Positions 6,660 through 15,387 are shown, numbered from the stretch's first letter. The stretch: 38,525 nucleotides of DNA from Deltaproteobacteria bacterium (GCA_030272815.1 JAJSZT010000031.1:1-38525), one strand, 5' to 3'. Numbers and translations: made by a program. Notes: generated by a model not told the origin, from the letters alone.

Positions 6660-7947
6660 AAACGGAAGAGTCATTGATCCCGGAAACTTAGACGGAATTG
6701 TGGATATTCTCATCAAGGATGGTAAAATATCTGAAATAAAAGAGCATAAGTCAGGGGTCAGGGGTCAGGGATCAAGGGTCGGAGATCAGGGGTCGGAGGT
6801 CAGAATCATTGATGCTTCCGGCAAAATAGTTACTCCAGGCCTTATCGACATGCACGTTCATCTGCGTGAGCCGGGTCATGAATATAAAGAAACAATAAAA
6901 TCAGGCTGCCTGGCGGCCGCCCATGGCGGTTTTACAGCGATCTGCCCAATGCCGAACACAAATCCTGTTAACGACAACGGGCAGATAACTGAATATATAT
7001 TAAACAAAGCAGCCATTGCAGACACGGTCAGAGTTTATCCGGTTGCTGCAATAAGTAAAGGCTTAAATGGAAAATCTCTGTGTGAATATGGAGAGTTAAA
7101 AGAAGCAGGGGCCATAGCGCTTTCTGATGACGGCAACCCTGTGAGTAACAGTCAGCTTATGCGAAGGGCTATGGAATATGCAAAGGGATTCAGTATGCCC
7201 ATTATCTCTCACTGCGAAGACCTTGACCTTGTTGCGAATGGAGTAGTTAACGAAGGTGCTGTTGCAACAAGCATGGGGCTGGCCGGAATACCCAATGCTG
7301 CTGAAAGCACTATGATTATGCGGGATATAGCTCTTTACGAACTAACAGCAAGCCACCTCCACATTGCTCATGTCAGCACAAAGGAATCTGTTCTGGCGAT
7401 AAGAAATGCAAAGAAAAGAGGAGTAAAGGTAACTGCTGAAACCGCACCGCATTATTTTACACTGACCGAAGATACCATAAAAGGGTATAATACTAATGCG
7501 AAAATGAATCCTCCCCTGCGCTCCAGCCAGGATAGAGAAGCAATTCTAAAAGGACTGGCGGATGGAATAATTGACGTTATAGCAACTGATCACGCACCCC
7601 ATTCTTACATTGAAAAAGAGGTGGAATTCGACCAGGCAGCGAACGGCATTATTGGACTTGAAACCTCTGTTTCTCTATCATTAAAGCTTGTTCACGATGG
7701 TGTAATCTCATTAACAGGCCTTGTCGAAAAAATGTCAACAAATCCGGCAAAAATTCTCGGGCTCAACATCGGTATAAAAACCGGAAGACCCGCTGACATT
7801 ACTATCATTGATCCGGACCGTTCATATAAAATTGATTCCAGCAAATTCCAGTCGCTCAGCCGGAACACTCCTTTCAATGGCTGGGATATGAAAGGCAAAG
7901 CAGTTCTAACCATGGTTGGCGGAAAGATTTTATTTGATGAAATTTAA
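6643..7947 (+). CDS. pyrC: Dihydroorotase
   Basis: 434 residues, class I (PyrC/allantoinase-type) amidohydrolase making dihydroorotate from carbamoylaspartate. Zinc motif HVHLREPG (H71, H73), the [14 protein letters not shown] block, HISHCED-type and HIAHVST metal His, and IATDHAPHS with catalytic Asp are all present. I chose ATG 6643 because AGGAGGT precedes it by seven bases and the protein begins [14 protein letters not shown] as the family does; the longer frame from 6589 only re-reads pyrB. Residues about 36-52 ([17 protein letters not shown]) are an in-frame low-complexity insertion into the N-terminal beta-domain, away from the active site, so activity is likely retained. Confidence 0.95.
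   Translation: MLVLIKNGRVIDPGNLDGIVDILIKDGKISEIKEHKSGVRGQGSRVGDQGSEVRIIDASGKIVTPGLIDMHVHLREPGHEYKETIKSGCLAAAHGGFTAICPMPNTNPVNDNGQITEYILNKAAIADTVRVYPVAAISKGLNGKSLCEYGELKEAGAIALSDDGNPVSNSQLMRRAMEYAKGFSMPIISHCEDLDLVANGVVNEGAVATSMGLAGIPNAAESTMIMRDIALYELTASHLHIAHVSTKESVLAIRNAKKRGVKVTAETAPHYFTLTEDTIKGYNTNAKMNPPLRSSQDREAILKGLADGIIDVIATDHAPHSYIEKEVEFDQAANGIIGLETSVSLSLKLVHDGVISLTGLVEKMSTNPAKILGLNIGIKTGRPADITIIDPDRSYKIDSSKFQSLSRNTPFNGWDMKGKAVLTMVGGKILFDEI
6751..6804. repeat. GGGTCAGG-type repeat inserted in pyrC
   Basis: Six degenerate copies of a word like GGGGTCAGG(G) run in tandem inside pyrC and stay in frame. A short piece of similar sequence (on the minus strand GGGGGTCAGGGATAGGGG) occurs at 26308-26325, upstream of aat. 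The tract encodes Gly/Arg/Ser-rich residues absent from typical dihydroorotases. Confidence 0.75.
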
Positions 7948-7964
7948 CCTTGAACCTTGAACCT

Positions 7965-9359
7965 ATGTCAAATAAATCCCAACGAATACTGGTTGTTGAT
8001 GATGAGATTAGCATGCGCAGATTTCTTGAAGTACTGCTAAGCAGAGAAGGCTATAAGGTTTCCTGCGCTGAAAACGGGAAAACAGCCATCTCGATGATCA
8101 ATAAAAAACATTTTGACCTTTTGCTTTGCGATATAAGGTTAGGCGATATAAGTGGACTCGACGTATTAAGGGCAGCAAAAAAACAGAGTCAACATACTGT
8201 GGTAATTATGATTTCCGCCTATGCATCTGCGGAAACCGCAGTTGAAGCCATGAATGAAGGGGCTTATGACTATGTCCCCAAGCCATTTAACAATGAAGAG
8301 ATTAAACAAACCATAAAAAACGCTCTTGATCTTAAAACAATAGAACATGAAAAAGAGATTATTGACAGCGAGCTAAAGAAAACTCTCCATTTCGGCAAGA
8401 TAGTAGGCAGCAGCCCAAGAATGCTGCATATCTATGATATGGTCAAACAGGTTGCTAAAACCAAGACAAATATCCTTATTTCAGGCGAAAGCGGAACCGG
8501 CAAAGAATTGATTGCGCACGCCATACATGAGCAGAGTGACCGCCGTAATAAGCCCTTTGTTGTTATAAACTGCGGAGGCATTCCTGAAGCTTTAATGGAA
8601 AGTGAGCTTTTGGGTCATAAGAAAGGCTCTTTTACAGGCGCAATACAGGATAAAAAGGGTCTTTTTAAGATTGCCGACAAAGGCTCTGTTTTTCTGGATG
8701 AAATCGGGGAATTCAGTCTTCCTATGCAGGTTAAGTTACTTAGAGTTATTCAGGAAAAGGTGTTTAAGGAGGTTGGCGGCACCGAGGATATTTCGGTGGA
8801 TATAAGGATCATTTCAGCCACCAACAAAAATCTTGAGAAAGAGGTTATTGCCGAAAATTTCAGAGAAGACCTGTTCTATCGCCTTAATGTAATAGAAATT
8901 AAGATGCCGCCGCTCCGGGAAAGGAAGGGCGACCTTCGCGCCCTTGTCCAGCATTTTCTTGAAAAATATTCAAAAGAAATGGGCAAGGAAATCACCAAGA
9001 TATCTTCATATGCTATTGACTTATTAGAAAAATATGACTTCCCTGGGAATGTCCGCGAGCTTGAGAACCTGCTTGAACGAAGCGCAGCCCTATCAAACAC
9101 AAATATTATCCTGCCTGACAGCCTTGCCCTTTCCATTCATAAGCGCAGATGGGTTGAAGGAATAAAAGACAAGCGCTTTGATCTGGATGAAGTTCAAAAT
9201 GGTGTTTGCCTGGAGACTATCCTTGAAGAAATCGAAAAAGCCTATATTGAGAAAGCGCTTGAATGCAAAAATGGCAACAAAAACAAAGCAGCAGAGCTTC
9301 TTGGCCTTAGCCTGCGTTCTTTAAGATACCGCATTGAAAAGCTTGGAATTGAAAAGTAA
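7965..9359 (+). CDS. Sigma-54-dependent NtrC-type response regulator
   Basis: 464 residues in three parts. The receiver (about 5-120) has VVDDE, phospho-acceptor in LLLCDIRLGD and K in YVPKPF. The AAA+ sigma-54 activator domain (about 140-370) has Walker A GESGTGKE, the sigma-54 contact loop as GSFTGA and Walker B VFLDEIGEF. The Fis-type helix-turn-helix lies at the C terminus (NKNKAAELLGLSLRSLRYRI). It activates sigma-54 promoters after phosphorylation. ATG 7965 gives the usual N terminus (MSNKSQRILVVDDE); a TTG at 7950 is also open, and no good ribosome binding site decides. It precedes a PilS-like kinase and resembles the regulator at 11375, so it may be a duplicated PilR. Confidence 0.93.
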   Translation: MSNKSQRILVVDDEISMRRFLEVLLSREGYKVSCAENGKTAISMINKKHFDLLLCDIRLGDISGLDVLRAAKKQSQHTVVIMISAYASAETAVEAMNEGAYDYVPKPFNNEEIKQTIKNALDLKTIEHEKEIIDSELKKTLHFGKIVGSSPRMLHIYDMVKQVAKTKTNILISGESGTGKELIAHAIHEQSDRRNKPFVVINCGGIPEALMESELLGHKKGSFTGAIQDKKGLFKIADKGSVFLDEIGEFSLPMQVKLLRVIQEKVFKEVGGTEDISVDIRIISATNKNLEKEVIAENFREDLFYRLNVIEIKMPPLRERKGDLRALVQHFLEKYSKEMGKEITKISSYAIDLLEKYDFPGNVRELENLLERSAALSNTNIILPDSLALSIHKRRWVEGIKDKRFDLDEVQNGVCLETILEEIEKAYIEKALECKNGNKNKAAELLGLSLRSLRYRIEKLGIEK

Positions 9360-9378
9360 AAAACACACACCCAAATCC

Positions 9379-9442
9379 CATAAGCGCTAAGTTGTTTTTT
9401 CCCATGAGGGACTGAAAAAAGATGAACATCGAACGTTGAATG
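9379..9442. repeat. Repeat family C, copy 1 (partial)
   Basis: Contains CATAAGCGCTAAGTTGTTTTT, then GAGGGACTGAAAAAA and GATGAACATCGAACGTTGAA, words shared in the same order with the right arm of the element between clpA and aat (26316-26532, read on the minus strand). Together with family A copy 2 it fills most of the 297-base gap between the regulator and the kinase. Confidence 0.75.
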
Positions 9443-9478
9443 GGAAAAGATGAAGAAAAAACCTGAACTATTTTACGA

Positions 9479-9622
9479 TGAGACCTTTGAAAAATGTTCA
9501 ATTTTGTTCAAGTTCAAGGAAGGCGAAAATTTTAAATACAGGAATACATTGAGTATTTCGAGGCTTAAAATTTGAGACTGACACAGAAATTGGGCAAAAT
9601 GGGGCGTTTTGCAAAGGTTTCA
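9479..9622. repeat. Palindromic repeat family A, copy 2
   Basis: 144 bp with inverted ends TGAGACCTTTG and CAAAGGTTTCA. The interior (GTTCAAGGAAGGCG, AGGAATACAT, GAGTATTT, TTAAAATTT, CAGAAATTGGG) matches copy 1 at 4744-4888 read on the minus strand, and the overall length is almost the same, but the terminal repeats differ. The family thus keeps a conserved core with exchangeable ends. Confidence 0.85.
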
Positions 9623-9656
9623 CGATATCTGACCATGGTAAGCGTGGAGGTCGTAT

Positions 9657-11315
9657 TTGAAAGATAATCCTCTGGAGAAAAGACTTCGATGGTTGATATT
9701 TTTCAGGGTTGTAATTGCAACCTTCCTGCTCGGCATTACAACGTTTATCCGGATTAAAGAAACAGAACCATCTCTGCAGGCAGCGCTTGCGCCAGTATAT
9801 TTCATCATAGCATTATCCTATCTTCTTTCTTTTGCCTGCCTTTTCATTTCAAAAATTATCAAAAACATCAGGCCGAATATTTACATACAAAGCCTTTTAG
9901 ATATTTCACTGATAACCGGGCTTGTATATGTAACCGGTGGAATTGAGAGCATCTATTCTGTCTTTTATCCTTTGGTCATCATCTATTCAACGCTCTTTTT
10001 GGCAGGCAGGGGAGGGTTAATTTCAGCCTCGGTCAGCGGCATATTTTACGGGCTGTTGCTTGATCTGGAATACTATGGTCTTATTCAACCGATACACACA
10101 CTGGGTTATGACTACAACTCTGAAGCCAGCTATGTCTTTTCGAGGATTTTTATCCATATCATATCTTTCTATATTGTTGCACTGCTGGCAAGTTTTGCCG
10201 CCAAACGGGAAAAGATGGCCAGGGATCTCCTGGCGGAAAAAGAAAGCGCATTTGATCAACTCGATCTGCTGCACAAAAGCATAATCGAGTCTGTAGAAAC
10301 GGGAATCTTAACAATCGATCTCCATGGCAATATAAAATCCTTTAACAGAGGGGCCGAAAAAATTACCGGTTTTTTGCGTTCTGAAATTATAAATAAAAAA
10401 ATCAGTGATGCCCCCCCTCTTCTTTCCAAAATGCTGAATAAAGAGGGCCGATGGAAACAGGGGAACAGATTTGAAGTTGCAGATTCAGAAAAGATAATGG
10501 GCTGTTCTGTTTCCCCCCTTGTTGATGGCGATAGAGAAAAAATCGGCAACATTCTGATCTTTCAGGATTTGACGGTTATTAAAAAAATGGAAGGCCAGAT
10601 TGAAAAAAACAAAAGGCTTGCCTTTGTTGGTGAAATGGCCGCAGGCCTTGCCCATGAAATAAGAAATCCTCTTGCATCAATCAGCGGGCCGATTCAGATG
10701 TTAAGCAAAGATTTAAGGTTGGCCGAAACAGATAGAAAGCTCATGCAGATCATTCTGAGAGGAAAGGATCGGCTTGACGGCTTTGTTAAAGACTTCCTTC
10801 TTCTGGCACGGCCGAAACAGTCTGAGCAAAGAGATATTAATGTTAAAATCATTATAGATGATCTCCTCGAATCTCTTCGCTTTAGTCCTGAATGGCGTAA
10901 AGATATCGAAATAATCAAGAGCTTGTGTGATCAAACCAATATATATGGAAACAAGGCGGAGATAAGACAGGTGATCTGGAACATGATTTCAAATGCCGTC
11001 CAGGCAATGCCCGAAGGAGGCAGATTGAAAATAAAAACCACCCCAATTCCCCCTTTAGTAAAGGGGGGTAAGGGGGGATTTCCAGATAGGAAAGAATATC
11101 TTGAGATACGGATAAGCGATACCGGCTGTGGGATCAAAGAAAAAAATCAAGCCAAAGTGTTTGAACCTTTTTACACAACAAAGGAGAATGGCACAGGCCT
11201 TGGACTGGCAATTGTAAACAGAATTGTAGAAAATCATATGGGGAAAATCAGAATCGAAAGCAAACCAGGAAAAGGAACGGATTGTATAGTTTTGCTGCCG
11301 ATAAAACCGTTGTAA
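9657..11315 (+). CDS. pilS: Sensor histidine kinase, PilS-like
   Basis: 552 residues. About six membrane segments occupy residues 12-185, including YVTGGIESIYSVFYPLVIIY and the GLLLDLEYYG stretch typical of PilS. A PAS domain follows (about 210-310), then the HisKA phospho-acceptor GLAHEIRNPLAS, and the ATPase domain with N box IWNMISNAVQAMP, G1 ISDTGCGI and G2 GTGLGLAIV. It starts with TTG 9657 after GTGGAGGT. Membrane-bound PilS senses pilin and phosphorylates PilR. An in-frame repeat-derived insertion (about residues 461-477, PIPPLVKGGKGGFPDRK) lies in the ATPase domain between the N box and G1. A PilR-like gene follows 59 bases downstream. Confidence 0.88.
   Translation: MKDNPLEKRLRWLIFFRVVIATFLLGITTFIRIKETEPSLQAALAPVYFIIALSYLLSFACLFISKIIKNIRPNIYIQSLLDISLITGLVYVTGGIESIYSVFYPLVIIYSTLFLAGRGGLISASVSGIFYGLLLDLEYYGLIQPIHTLGYDYNSEASYVFSRIFIHIISFYIVALLASFAAKREKMARDLLAEKESAFDQLDLLHKSIIESVETGILTIDLHGNIKSFNRGAEKITGFLRSEIINKKISDAPPLLSKMLNKEGRWKQGNRFEVADSEKIMGCSVSPLVDGDREKIGNILIFQDLTVIKKMEGQIEKNKRLAFVGEMAAGLAHEIRNPLASISGPIQMLSKDLRLAETDRKLMQIILRGKDRLDGFVKDFLLLARPKQSEQRDINVKIIIDDLLESLRFSPEWRKDIEIIKSLCDQTNIYGNKAEIRQVIWNMISNAVQAMPEGGRLKIKTTPIPPLVKGGKGGFPDRKEYLEIRISDTGCGIKEKNQAKVFEPFYTTKENGTGLGLAIVNRIVENHMGKIRIESKPGKGTDCIVLLPIKPL
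11041..11081. repeat. CCCCCTTTAG/AAAGGGGGG palindromic repeat inside pilS
   Basis: The bases CCCCCTTTAGTAAAGGGGGG form a near-perfect palindrome followed by TAAGGGGGGATT. The block reads in frame as IPPLVKGGKGGF. The palindrome, together with family members I recall from other genomes carrying the same peptide, points to insertion of a repeat unit into coding sequence. Confidence 0.8.
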
Positions 11316-11353
11316 ACCGTGAACCGTGAACCTAACAACAACTTTAGGCACTT
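11305..11353. repeat. ACCGTGAACC patch and TTTAGGCACTTTA remnant
   Basis: After the pilS stop come AACCGTGAACCGTGAACC and then CAACTTTAGGCACTTTA. The first word is the dispersed ACCGT family; the second is one arm of the element at 34101-34292. They occupy the leader of the following regulator gene, just before its ribosome binding site. Confidence 0.65.
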
Positions 11354-11374
11354 TATTAATACAGGAGGTCTCAG

Positions 11375-12739
11375 ATGGCGAAGATTCTCGTTGTTGATGA
11401 TGATCAGGGTATGAGAGAATTTCTCGAGATACTGCTTACCAGAGAAGGACATGAGGTTGTTTCTGCTTCCGGAGGTAAAGAGGCGTTAGGCCTTTGCAAA
11501 AGGAATAAATTTGACCTGGCCATTACTGATCTGAAGATGCCTAAAATTGATGGAATCGATGTTTTGAAAAGTATCAAGGAGATTTCACCGGAAACCATAG
11601 TTATATTAATCACAGCTTACGCTTCAGGAAAGACAGCGGTTTCCGCAATGAAAGAGGGCGCATACGACTATCTTGAAAAAAATTTTGACGTTGAGGACCT
11701 TAAAGCTGTGATAAAAGATGCGCTCAGCAAGAAGGGCATCAAAGTGGAAGATGCGGTTTTTATGAAGGATGTGGAGGATGCTCTTTCCTTTGGGAATATG
11801 ATTGGAAAAAGCAAGGGAATGTTAATGGTTTATTCACTTGTTAAAAAAGTGGCGAATACTACTGCCAATGTTCTTATTACCGGCGAAAGCGGCACAGGTA
11901 AAGAGCTGGTTGCCGGGGCCATCCATGAAAACAGCTCCAGAAAAGACAAACCATTTGTTGTTATAAACTGCGGTGGCATACCGGAAAACCTTCTGGAAAG
12001 TGAACTATTCGGTTATATGAAGGGTTCATTCAGCGGAGCCCATGTAGATAAACCCGGCCTTTTTGAGGTCGCCCACAAGGGAACGATCTTTCTTGACGAA
12101 ATCGGTGAGTTGCCGCCGTTCCTTCAGGTAAAACTCCTCCGGGTGGTTCAGGAAAAAACCTTCAGAAGAATAGGTAGCACAGAGGATATCAAGGTGGATG
12201 CAAGAATCATATCCGCCACAAATCAGGATCTGGAGCAGAAAGTTAAAAATAGCGGTTTCAGGGAGGATCTCTATTACAGACTTAACGTAATTCCTGTTAA
12301 GATTCCGCCTTTAAGGGAAAGAAATGAAGACATTCCCCTGCTGACAAGGTATTTTATAGAAAAGTATTCAAAAGAATTTGGAAAGGAGGTCAAGAAGATA
12401 TCTCCTTATGCCCTCCAACTCCTTATGAAGTATCCTTTTCCTGGAAATATAAGGGAACTGGAAAACATAATCGAAAGAAGTGTCGCCCTTGAGACCACGA
12501 ATATAATTTTACCGGAAAACCTCATTATGTCCGGAACGGGTGAGATAGATGAAAATACTGCTTTAAATACCGGCATTCCTGAAAAAGGCATAAACTTAAA
12601 TAAGGAGCTGGCAAGGGTAGAGAATCTTTTGATAACAAAAGCTCTTCAAAAGGCAAATGGTTCAAAGACAAAGGCCGCTAAATATCTCAACATAAGCTTT
12701 GATTCACTACGCTACAGACTCGAAAAACTGGATATGTAA
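11375..12739 (+). CDS. pilR: Sigma-54-dependent response regulator, PilR candidate
   Basis: 454 residues: receiver (VVDDD, acceptor in LAITDLKMP, K in YLEKNF), AAA+ domain with Walker A GESGTGKE, contact loop GSFSGA, Walker B IFLDEIGEL, and a C-terminal Fis-type helix-turn-helix (GSKTKAAKYLNISFDSLRYRL). It follows the PilS-like kinase and lies about 3.1 kb upstream of a sigma-54 promoter at pilA, which suggests PilR. ATG 11375 has a strong AGGAGG. The contact loop departs from the GAFTGA consensus at two positions (A to S and T to S); the first regulator has GSFTGA. The Phe that contacts sigma-54 is kept. Assigning which regulator is PilR is inference. Confidence 0.87.
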   Translation: MAKILVVDDDQGMREFLEILLTREGHEVVSASGGKEALGLCKRNKFDLAITDLKMPKIDGIDVLKSIKEISPETIVILITAYASGKTAVSAMKEGAYDYLEKNFDVEDLKAVIKDALSKKGIKVEDAVFMKDVEDALSFGNMIGKSKGMLMVYSLVKKVANTTANVLITGESGTGKELVAGAIHENSSRKDKPFVVINCGGIPENLLESELFGYMKGSFSGAHVDKPGLFEVAHKGTIFLDEIGELPPFLQVKLLRVVQEKTFRRIGSTEDIKVDARIISATNQDLEQKVKNSGFREDLYYRLNVIPVKIPPLRERNEDIPLLTRYFIEKYSKEFGKEVKKISPYALQLLMKYPFPGNIRELENIIERSVALETTNIILPENLIMSGTGEIDENTALNTGIPEKGINLNKELARVENLLITKALQKANGSKTKAAKYLNISFDSLRYRLEKLDM

Positions 12740-12792
12740 CCGTTCACGGCTTACAGTTATTTCCTTTGTTCCCTAAATCGGCAGACTTATTA

Positions 12793-12821
12793 TTGACAGT
12801 TGCGTTTGAAAGAGATATTTA
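12793..12821 (+). promoter_or_regulatory. Possible sigma-70 promoter
   Basis: TTGACA, a 17-base spacer and TATTTA lie 42 bases upstream of the ATPase start at 12864. The -35 is perfect and the -10 is weak. An ACCGTTCACGG repeat lies just upstream. Confidence 0.35.
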
Positions 12822-12863
12822 AAATATCATATTTTACTTAAATTCGATATTGGGAATATCAAT

Positions 12864-14303
12864 ATGCTAAATCATCTGATTAATCAAAATATCTGGTGGC
12901 AAGACGCGTCCCTAATTGAGAAAGACCCAAAAATCATGGAATGGCAAAAACAATCGCTAAAATGGCAGCCTTCCTTGATGGATGAGTTTGATTTTTCTTC
13001 TTTTCATATATACACATTGCGAGGTCCGCGGCAGGTGGGCAAAACCACACTGCTCAAGCTTATAATCAAAAAATTACTTAAAAACCCTGAAATCAGGAAA
13101 GAACAGATTGTGTATTACAGCGCAGATAATCTGGATTCTTATAAAGATATTATCGAACTGATTGAGACATATTTTGATTTTTTAAACAAATTACCCAGCC
13201 CGCCAGAAAGGACATTTCTGTTTTTGGATGAAATAACCGCAGTCAACAATTGGCAAAGAGGAATCAAATATCTAATTGATCTTGGAAAGTTGAGCAACTC
13301 TATCCTGATTCTTTCCGGCTCAAACGCTTCTGATCTCAGACTGGGCATAGAGAGGCTTCCAGGCCGGAGAGGAAGAGGGGCTCATCCGGACAAAATTTTA
13401 TTGCCGCTTACCTTTCGGGAATATGTATCACTTACATCACCGGATATAGCAGCACATTTCAAAGAAGTGCCATTTTTTGATCTTTTTGATCTTACAGAGG
13501 GCAATTTCAGAGATATCTTTGCATTCAATCCTTACAAGCGCTCTCTTTCCAGATTGTTTGACCGCTATTTAATCAGCGGCGGATTCATAAAATCAATTAA
13601 CGAATTGTATAGTTCCGGCTTTATAGCATTTGACATCTATGAAATCTATCTTCAATGGATCCGCGGCGATATGGCAAAAGCGGGTAAAAGTGAAAGAACT
13701 ACGCGACAGATTATATCCAGGTTATTGAAAATAACAGTTTCTGTTTTTGGATGGGAAACAATTGCCAAAAAGATTGATATTGCCACTCATAAGACTGTTT
13801 CAGAATATATGCAGGTCATGGAGGACTCATTTATACTACGGCTTCTTTACCAGGCAGATGTTAATACCGGACTGCCAAGGGTAAAAAAAATGAAAAAGTT
13901 CTATTTTCTGGATCCGTTTATCTTATGGTCTTTATGGGGGTGGGTTGAAAACTGGTTATTCTTTCAGGAGAAAACTGAAGAAAAGCTCAGAAACATAAAG
14001 ATTAAGAGCTGCCTTGCCGAAATGGCAGTGGCTAATCTTCTTTTTCATTATTACGAGGTAAAAGACTGGACCGGCTCTCAAGTCTTTTTCTTTCGAAATA
14101 GTGGCGAGATTGATTTTTTGATTAAACAGGATAATATTTTGATGCCTGTTGAAGTTAAGTATCAAAATAAGATTGAGAAAAACGATTTCAAGTTAATAAA
14201 TAAGTTGGGATTTAAAAAGGGACTAATCATTTCTAAAGATACTTTTTACTGTAATAATGGCTATATGAGTATACCCCTGGAAATATTTTTAATGGTCTTT
14301 TGA
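12864..14303 (+). CDS. AAA ATPase with DUF4143 domain
   Basis: 479 residues. Walker A is GPRQVGKTT (about residue 55), Walker B is TFLFLDEITAV and sensor-like LILSGSNAS follows. The C-terminal half carries the DUF4143-type winged-helix/nuclease-like region, ending with the EIDFLI...PVEVKYQ strand pair that recalls a PD-(D/E)XK core. Such proteins are common accessory ATPases in bacteria and archaea; their role is not established. The terminal YLISGGF and RQIISRLL blocks are typical. It overlaps the remnant that begins at 14300, and another family member is at 24086-25387. Confidence 0.85.
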   Translation: MLNHLINQNIWWQDASLIEKDPKIMEWQKQSLKWQPSLMDEFDFSSFHIYTLRGPRQVGKTTLLKLIIKKLLKNPEIRKEQIVYYSADNLDSYKDIIELIETYFDFLNKLPSPPERTFLFLDEITAVNNWQRGIKYLIDLGKLSNSILILSGSNASDLRLGIERLPGRRGRGAHPDKILLPLTFREYVSLTSPDIAAHFKEVPFFDLFDLTEGNFRDIFAFNPYKRSLSRLFDRYLISGGFIKSINELYSSGFIAFDIYEIYLQWIRGDMAKAGKSERTTRQIISRLLKITVSVFGWETIAKKIDIATHKTVSEYMQVMEDSFILRLLYQADVNTGLPRVKKMKKFYFLDPFILWSLWGWVENWLFFQEKTEEKLRNIKIKSCLAEMAVANLLFHYYEVKDWTGSQVFFFRNSGEIDFLIKQDNILMPVEVKYQNKIEKNDFKLINKLGFKKGLIISKDTFYCNNGYMSIPLEIFLMVF

Positions 14304-14896
14304 AATTGTATGTGAAACTGGATCATTTTTTGGCCCAAAAGGGCTGTTCTTCACTTTTTTTTAACTGGGACACGCCAAAAGTTAAGGCATTATACCGTGA
14401 AGACCCCATCTTTTTTGAATCGCAGGCCAGGCTGTTAAAGAAAAAGAATCAAGATGTCTGGATTGCTCTGGACGAAATTCATAAGCGAACCAAATGGAAA
14501 GACATCCTGAAAGGATATTACGATCAGTTCCACAAAAACTTTCGTTTTGCCATATCCGGAAGCGCAAGACTTGATCTTTTCAGAATGACAGGTGATTCCC
14601 TTATAGGAAGATATTTTCTTTTTCACCTCTTTCCTTTCTCCCTTTCAGAGATTGGTTGCAGGGCATTTGAGGATTTAACGCTGTGGCATGGGATAGTTAG
14701 AGATGAAAAATGGTCTGACCTGTTTGATATAGTGGCCGACAAGGAGCCTCTGCCATATGACCTGTGGCAGCAAATGTATGAATTCGGGCCTTTTCCCGAA
14801 CCGTTGCTAAAGGCGGATATTGAATCACAACTCCTGCATCATCTCAGCCTGTCACTTTTTTTCCTGTCTGCCATAAGGAAACTTAAGAAACATTGA
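14300..14896 (+). pseudogene. Decayed AAA/DUF4143 ATPase remnant
   Basis: 198 residues beginning at TTG 14300, overlapping the previous gene by four bases. It lacks a Walker A loop but contains WIALDEIHKRTKWKDILK (Walker B) and FAISGSARLDLFR (sensor region), which places it as the middle of an AAA ATPase of the same class as its neighbour. The DUF4143 C-terminal half is missing after SLFFLSAIRKLKKH. With both ends lost it cannot bind and use ATP normally, so it is annotated as a pseudogene. Confidence 0.7.
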
Positions 14897-14954
14897 TGCA
14901 GAAACGAAATGCCTACAGAATATCAGCGTGCCGGCTTTTCGGGTAAGGAGATAA

Positions 14955-14972
14955 GTAGCCGTTCACGGCTAC
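14955..14972. repeat. Perfect palindrome GTAGCCGT-TC-ACGGCTAC
   Basis: An 18-base palindrome of the CCGTTCACGG family. The stop codon of the truncated toxin frame (14969-14971, minus strand) lies within it, so its insertion probably caused the truncation. Confidence 0.7.
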
Positions 14973-15064
14973 ATAATATCTTTCAACTTGTTGACATCTT
15001 TATGGCGTTTGATTATCCGATTAACGTCCCTTTTGAACTGTGTGTCACGTCTGATTAATCTCAT
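14969..15064 (-). pseudogene. Truncated YafQ/RelE-type toxin
   Basis: The minus-strand frame from ATG 15064 encodes 31 residues: MRLIRRDTQFKRDVNRIIKR, then HKDVNKLKDIM. This fits the N terminus of YafQ-type mRNA interferases, including the RHKDxNKLK segment of E. coli YafQ. The family is about 90 residues, and here the frame stops in a palindromic repeat before the catalytic His/Arg region. It starts four bases after the antitoxin stop, the usual arrangement. The toxin is therefore almost certainly inactive, while the antitoxin is intact. Confidence 0.75.
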
Positions 15065-15068
15065 TATA

Positions 15069-15332
15069 TCATATTCCAAGATCATCAAAAAGCTCTTGAG
15101 GTGTGGAAAATGCCCTCCCCTTACCTTGTCTGGAATTCTCAATAGCTTTCATGGTTTTTTCGTTGGGAACGTGAAGTTCAAAAGGCAGCCCGCTTTGGGC
15201 AATAACCTGCCGGTAAAACAATTCAAATGATGTTGAAATTGACAATCCCAGGCTCTTGAGTATTTTCTCAGCCTCTTTCTTGACTTTGGGCTCTATTAAT
15301 GCTCTGGCGCTGGCGGTCTTCCTTGATGCCAT
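15069..15332 (-). CDS. RelB/DinJ-type antitoxin
   Basis: 87 residues. The N-terminal half (ARALIEPKVKKEAEKILKSLGLS...AFELFYRQV-type ribbon-helix-helix pattern) binds DNA as a dimer; the C-terminal tail (GKGRAFSTPQELFDDLGI) would wrap the toxin. In the family the antitoxin neutralises a RelE/YafQ ribosome-dependent RNase and represses its own operon. ATG 15332 is the only sensible start. Its toxin partner immediately downstream is cut to 31 codons, so this is an orphan antitoxin that may still protect against similar toxins elsewhere. Confidence 0.85.
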   Translation of the reverse strand: MASRKTASARALIEPKVKKEAEKILKSLGLSISTSFELFYRQVIAQSGLPFELHVPNEKTMKAIENSRQGKGRAFSTPQELFDDLGI

Positions 15333-15387
15333 AATGTCTTGAAGTCAATCAAAGGATTCAATATTACACGACCATTGTTAACTAAGT

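Noticed and set aside
7950-7964. TTG start five codons upstream for the first regulator
   Set aside because: The added residues come from a CTTGAACC repeat; the protein from ATG 7965 has the usual receiver N terminus.
14988-15230. Plus-strand frame opposite the antitoxin
   Set aside because: It is the shadow of the antitoxin and toxin genes, which have clear family motifs.
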